Part shown: piece after piece, positions 60,858 to 64,000 of the stretch | Position numbering within the stretch: the stretch's first letter is position 1 | Layout: each line of letters opens with the position of its first letter | Assembly: GCF_030680935.1 (NCBI RefSeq) | Contig: NZ_JAUXUP010000007.1 | Span: forward strand, 1 to 64,000 | DNA: 64,000 nucleotides | Direction: 5' to 3' | Source of the DNA: Polaromonas sp. | GTDB lineage: Bacteria > Pseudomonadota > Gammaproteobacteria > Burkholderiales > Burkholderiaceae_C | Notes under the pieces: model-generated | What the model saw: the letters and a program-made list of their open reading frames with translations, nothing else | The model's database searches: none | What the model was told of the DNA's origin: nothing | Position numbers and translations under genes: made by a program

Positions 60858-61967
60858 ATGTACACCCGCACCCCGCCCGCACCCTTGCCAGGCGGCATGC
60901 CGCGCCGACAGGTCTTGCTGGCCGCCGGGCTGGCGGGCATGGCGGGCAGCAGCCCGCTGTGGGCCCTGCCGGCCAGGACGCTGAAGTTTCCGCGCGATTT
61001 TGGTGCACACCCCGACTTTCGCACCGAGTGGTGGTACGTCACCGGCCATGCCAGCACAGCCGGGCCTGCAGCAGGGGCGCGCGAGTTTGGTTTTCAGCTG
61101 ACTTTTTTTCGCTCACGCGTGGACGCCACCCAGGGCATGGAATCAAAATTTGCGGCCCGGCAGCTGATTTTTGCGCACGCCGCCATCACCGATGTGCAGG
61201 GCAAAAAACTCTGGCACGACCAACGCATCGCGCGTGAAGGTTTTGAGGTTGCCAGCGCCAGCACACAGACCATGGACCTGAAGCTGCGCGACTGGACACT
61301 ACAAAGCCAGGGCAACACGCACACGGCCCGCTTGACCGCGGCCGACTTTGCGCTGAACCTGCAGTTCACCGAGACGCAGCCGGTGCTGCTGCAAGGCAAA
61401 CAAGGCCTGTCGCGCAAAGGGCCGGACGAGAAGCAGGCCAGTTATTACTACAGCCTGCCGCAGCTGGCCACACGCGGCAGCCTGCAACTCAAAGGCCAGA
61501 CGTTTGAGGTGACTGGCAAAGCCTGGCTGGACCACGAGTGGAGCCAGGAAGTGCTGCACCCCAGCGCCGTGGGCTGGGACTGGATAGGCATGAACCTGGA
61601 CGACGGCAGCGCACTGACCGCCTTCCGCCTGCGCGACAAAGACGGTAACGCCGTGTGGGACGGCGGCTCATTCCGCCCGGCCAAAGGTGATGTGTATGCA
61701 TTCAGCCGAGGCGAAGTGATCTTCAATCCACAGCGCCGCTGGAAAAGCCCATTGAGCCAGGCCAGCTACCCGGTCGAGTGGCTGGTACGCACACCCGCAG
61801 ACACCTACACCGTGCGCGCCGTCATCGACAACCAGGAGCTGGACAGCCGCCAGTCCACCGGCGCGATCTACTGGGAAGGCCTGAGCGAGCTGATCGACAA
61901 CAAGGGCCAACGAGTGGGGCGCGGGTATCTGGAGATGACGGGGTATGCGGCGGTGTTGCGGATGTGA
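60858..61967 (+). CDS. Lipocalin-like / AttH (CrtC-family) secreted protein
   Basis: 369 residues. Twin-arginine-like signal (PRRQVLLAAGLAGMAGSS), then an AttH/carotenoid 1,2-hydratase-like double lipocalin: FRTEWWYVTGHAS, FGFQLTFFRSR, KAWLDHEWSQEVLHPSAVGW DWIGMNLDDGS. It matches the predicted ABC-associated lipocalin-like proteins (E. coli YbbP neighbourhoods in other genomes), but here stands alone. Substrate unknown. Confidence 0.82.
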   Translation: MYTRTPPAPLPGGMPRRQVLLAAGLAGMAGSSPLWALPARTLKFPRDFGAHPDFRTEWWYVTGHASTAGPAAGAREFGFQLTFFRSRVDATQGMESKFAARQLIFAHAAITDVQGKKLWHDQRIAREGFEVASASTQTMDLKLRDWTLQSQGNTHTARLTAADFALNLQFTETQPVLLQGKQGLSRKGPDEKQASYYYSLPQLATRGSLQLKGQTFEVTGKAWLDHEWSQEVLHPSAVGWDWIGMNLDDGSALTAFRLRDKDGNAVWDGGSFRPAKGDVYAFSRGEVIFNPQRRWKSPLSQASYPVEWLVRTPADTYTVRAVIDNQELDSRQSTGAIYWEGLSELIDNKGQRVGRGYLEMTGYAAVLRM

Positions 61968-62122
61968 GGCCGCCGTTGAAACACGATTCACGCCAGGTTT
62001 TTTCAAGCTGGGCCGGGTGCAGCCCCGCATAACAAAAATCATTGCCATGCGTTGACGTTCAGGTCGATCGCGTCAGCAAGGGCTGCTTGCCCATGAGCGA
62101 TAGCGCCCGCTCGCTCTTTGAG

Positions 62123-64000
62123 TTACCGCTGGCGCTGGAGTAAAAAATCCTGCCCGTTCACAAAAACACCTTTCGGTGACATCGTTATCCGTAGCGGACC
62201 AGCGTAGGCCAGTTTGAGTTCGTTGAGTTGTTCTTCGCCGACACGCAAGCTGTAATTTCCGGGCCGGACTTCGACCAGCACATAGAAGCCGTCTGAGCCG
62301 CTGCGTGTTTGCGCCGCCACTTTTCCAGACGAATCAACAAGTTCAATCAACACGTTGCCCACACCCCGTTTACGTCCGTTGCTCTCCAGGTAAACCGTGC
62401 CATCAATTTCACCTGTCAATACCAACGGAAACTCGATCTGGGTGGTATTACCCGGACGGGGAGTTACACGCACACCCTTGAGCGAAGAAACCATTTGTGG
62501 ATCTTCAACAGTTGCAGGATTGACTGCAATATCGATGTTCCGGTTGCCAGGCAGATGCCTCATATAGGCGATGCCGGATGCATCCGTACGCACGGGATGG
62601 TTGGAAGAGTTCACGAGAAAGCCGACATTTTTTACAAGCTCCTCGTCATCGTCCATGACCCCATTCCCGTTGCGATCAACAAATACGCGAGCGGAAACAG
62701 CGCCCGACTCCGCGCCCGGAACAGCATCAAGCATCCACTGCGAGCGACGCGGCTCACGGGCGACAGACGTGAATACCTGAATACCGACGGTGAACTCGCG
62801 GCGGGACGTCACGCCACCTGTGAAGGCCAGCGCATACCCACCAAAACTCTTGTTCAGGCTGGACGTAAGGCGCAGCACCGAGTCCTGAAAAGTGTAGGCA
62901 CTGCTGACGTTCAATAAATAACCACCCGCCAAAGCATGATCGGCAGAAACAGCCAGCGCGGATAACTTGGCAACTGGCCGAACCAGGTAGCTGACCTGGG
63001 CACCAACCCGGAACTGACCCACATTGCCGCCAATCTGAAAAGCGCCGTCGACGGAACGCGCGCTCTGGGTGCTTGACACATGGAGCAGGTTGGTCAACGT
63101 TGCAGCCGCGAGAGAAGTGGAAAGCAGCGCCCTTGCATCGAGTACACGGGCTCCCGACTGGAGGCGATCGCGTTGGAACTCCAAAGTAAAGGGCAAGGCG
63201 CCCAGCAGGTCAGGAGAGATCAATCCGTCGAAGCGAATCCGGTCGCGCGAGCGTACCGGGTCCGCAGACAAGGGGAAGAGTTCACTCGTGAAGTCTTTCA
63301 ATTGCAGGTGGCTCCAGCCGACTGAAATGCCCCCCAGTCGGGTCCGGGCGCCGATTTCGGAGAGTGAACCTCCATTTGCCTGCTGGGTCAGGTTTCCCAC
63401 CAGAAGAGCGTTGCCCGCGAAGCCATTCAAACCCAGACTGGTGTAGTTCTGGCGGGTGCGATCTAAGCCCTCCAGGTCCACCACGCCCAGCGTGCCCGTC
63501 AGAAATTTGCTCAAGCCCCACTCTGCGAGGGCGGCGCTACGCTTCAAGCCTGTTGTGTCACTGTTCGAGGCAAGGTTGTAGTAAAAACTGCCGGGCACGT
63601 TGAGAGATTCGTCCAGCGAAAAATTTTGTCGCTCTACGCGGATCTGCCCTTGTGGGCCGTGGAACACCAACCGGAACTCATTTGCGCCATACACCAGCGT
63701 CAGATCATCGAATGAATATTTCCCGTCCCCTCGGGACTGCCGATAGGCAATCAGGGCATTGTTGAGATAAAGCTCCACATCCCAGCCGGGCGGCAAATCG
63801 CCTTGCAGGGTATGGCTGGCAAACCGGGTCGAGCGCTCAAGGGGCAGATTGCCGACTGAAAAGCCCTTGCCGAAATCGCTGCTGCGGGAAATATTGGATA
63901 CCCCGGGCACGCTGACATTGCCCAGAGAAAAAGACCTGGCCCTCAGAGGGCCAAGCAGTTCGCCCTGCGGATCGCTGCGGCCAACCGTGAAACGGCTTTG
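62123..64000 (-). CDS. Usher-like outer-membrane protein with C-terminal SdrD/Cna-B-type domains, partial
   Basis: Reading frame open to the window edge, so the N-terminus is missing; at least 625 residues. The N-terminal part recalls fimbrial ushers and related porin-like proteins (PPGWDVELYLNNALIAY, LVYGANEFRLVFHGPQGQ), then barrel-like beta strands, then RVFVDRNGNGVMDDDEE, an EF-hand-like calcium loop typical of SdrD B-repeats, followed by Cna-B/carboxypeptidase-regulatory-like domains with RSGSDGFYVLVEVRPGNYSL. Probably exports or assembles surface fibres. No chaperone gene seen in the window. Confidence 0.65.
   Translation of the reverse strand, partial: QSRFTVGRSDPQGELLGPLRARSFSLGNVSVPGVSNISRSSDFGKGFSVGNLPLERSTRFASHTLQGDLPPGWDVELYLNNALIAYRQSRGDGKYSFDDLTLVYGANEFRLVFHGPQGQIRVERQNFSLDESLNVPGSFYYNLASNSDTTGLKRSAALAEWGLSKFLTGTLGVVDLEGLDRTRQNYTSLGLNGFAGNALLVGNLTQQANGGSLSEIGARTRLGGISVGWSHLQLKDFTSELFPLSADPVRSRDRIRFDGLISPDLLGALPFTLEFQRDRLQSGARVLDARALLSTSLAAATLTNLLHVSSTQSARSVDGAFQIGGNVGQFRVGAQVSYLVRPVAKLSALAVSADHALAGGYLLNVSSAYTFQDSVLRLTSSLNKSFGGYALAFTGGVTSRREFTVGIQVFTSVAREPRRSQWMLDAVPGAESGAVSARVFVDRNGNGVMDDDEELVKNVGFLVNSSNHPVRTDASGIAYMRHLPGNRNIDIAVNPATVEDPQMVSSLKGVRVTPRPGNTTQIEFPLVLTGEIDGTVYLESNGRKRGVGNVLIELVDSSGKVAAQTRSGSDGFYVLVEVRPGNYSLRVGEEQLNELKLAYAGPLRITMSPKGVFVNGQDFLLQRQR

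Noticed and set aside
1..64000. tRNA genes, rRNA and CRISPR arrays
   Set aside because: No T-loop/acceptor patterns, rRNA motifs or regular spacer repeats seen on reading; dispersed repeats are not evenly spaced.

Overview
The window is chromosomal DNA from a betaproteobacterium, most likely Burkholderiales, family Comamonadaceae, close to Rhodoferax/Polaromonas. The evidence is the rpsA-ihfB-lapA-lapB-hldA-hldD order, high-GC codon use, an endonuclease-type MutL, LysR-linked TRAP transporters, and short dispersed repeats that I recognise from this family. Genus-level placement is inference. No rRNA, tRNA, CRISPR array or complete insertion sequence was seen. The only gene-free stretch of about 300 bases is 19709-20009, and a MITE-like repeat fills it.

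Layout. 1-5318: housekeeping block with the end of rpsA, ihfB, the LPS-assembly genes lapA and lapB, the ADP-heptose genes hldA and hldD, and a ComEA-like protein with a histone-like tail. 5477-8405 (-): a DUF3047 protein and a membrane VTT domain fused to a MerA-like flavoprotein. 8614-14057 (+): an arsenosugar-type cluster of mtnP, arsS, two glycosyltransferases, arsM and a PiT phosphate permease. 14101-24762 (-): DinB, a small hypothetical, a fused 5-oxoprolinase/hydantoinase, a TRAP system with two binding proteins, a DUF1445 (D-glutamate cyclase-type) protein and a LysR regulator. 24888-28092 (+): a second, divergent TRAP system and the fluoride channel crcB. 28304-36625 (-): a form II CO-dehydrogenase-like molybdenum hydroxylase operon (coxS, L, M, D, E, G and xdhC), with a divergent regulator at 36859-37998.

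37999-39065: copper-linked PCu(A)C and DUF2946 genes. 39085-42448: queG, tsaE, amiC and a small lipoprotein. 42530-44337: a Rieske dioxygenase pair. 44475-50007: two hydrolases, DedA, mutL and DUF3429. 50077-57295: an MFS pump, miaA, and an ABC ATPase/permease pair separated by two hydrolase genes. 57722-59062: a short mercury operon without merA. 59091-60723: a DUF4394 lipoprotein, a usp gene and a broken usp fragment. 60858-61967: a lipocalin/AttH-like protein. 62123-64000: a truncated usher-like outer-membrane protein.

The most notable signals are: (1) the arsenosugar cluster with a phosphorylase gene and a PiT permease at its ends; (2) a family of about 60-bp dispersed repeats, at least eight copies, several lying in frame inside essential or repair genes (miaA, mutL) or forming gene 3' ends (crcB, queG); (3) a 265-bp structured MITE-like element splitting a TRAP operon; (4) a GC-rich repeat inserted in frame in the MoxR-type ATPase coxD; (5) a serine-esterase homologue whose nucleophile is alanine.
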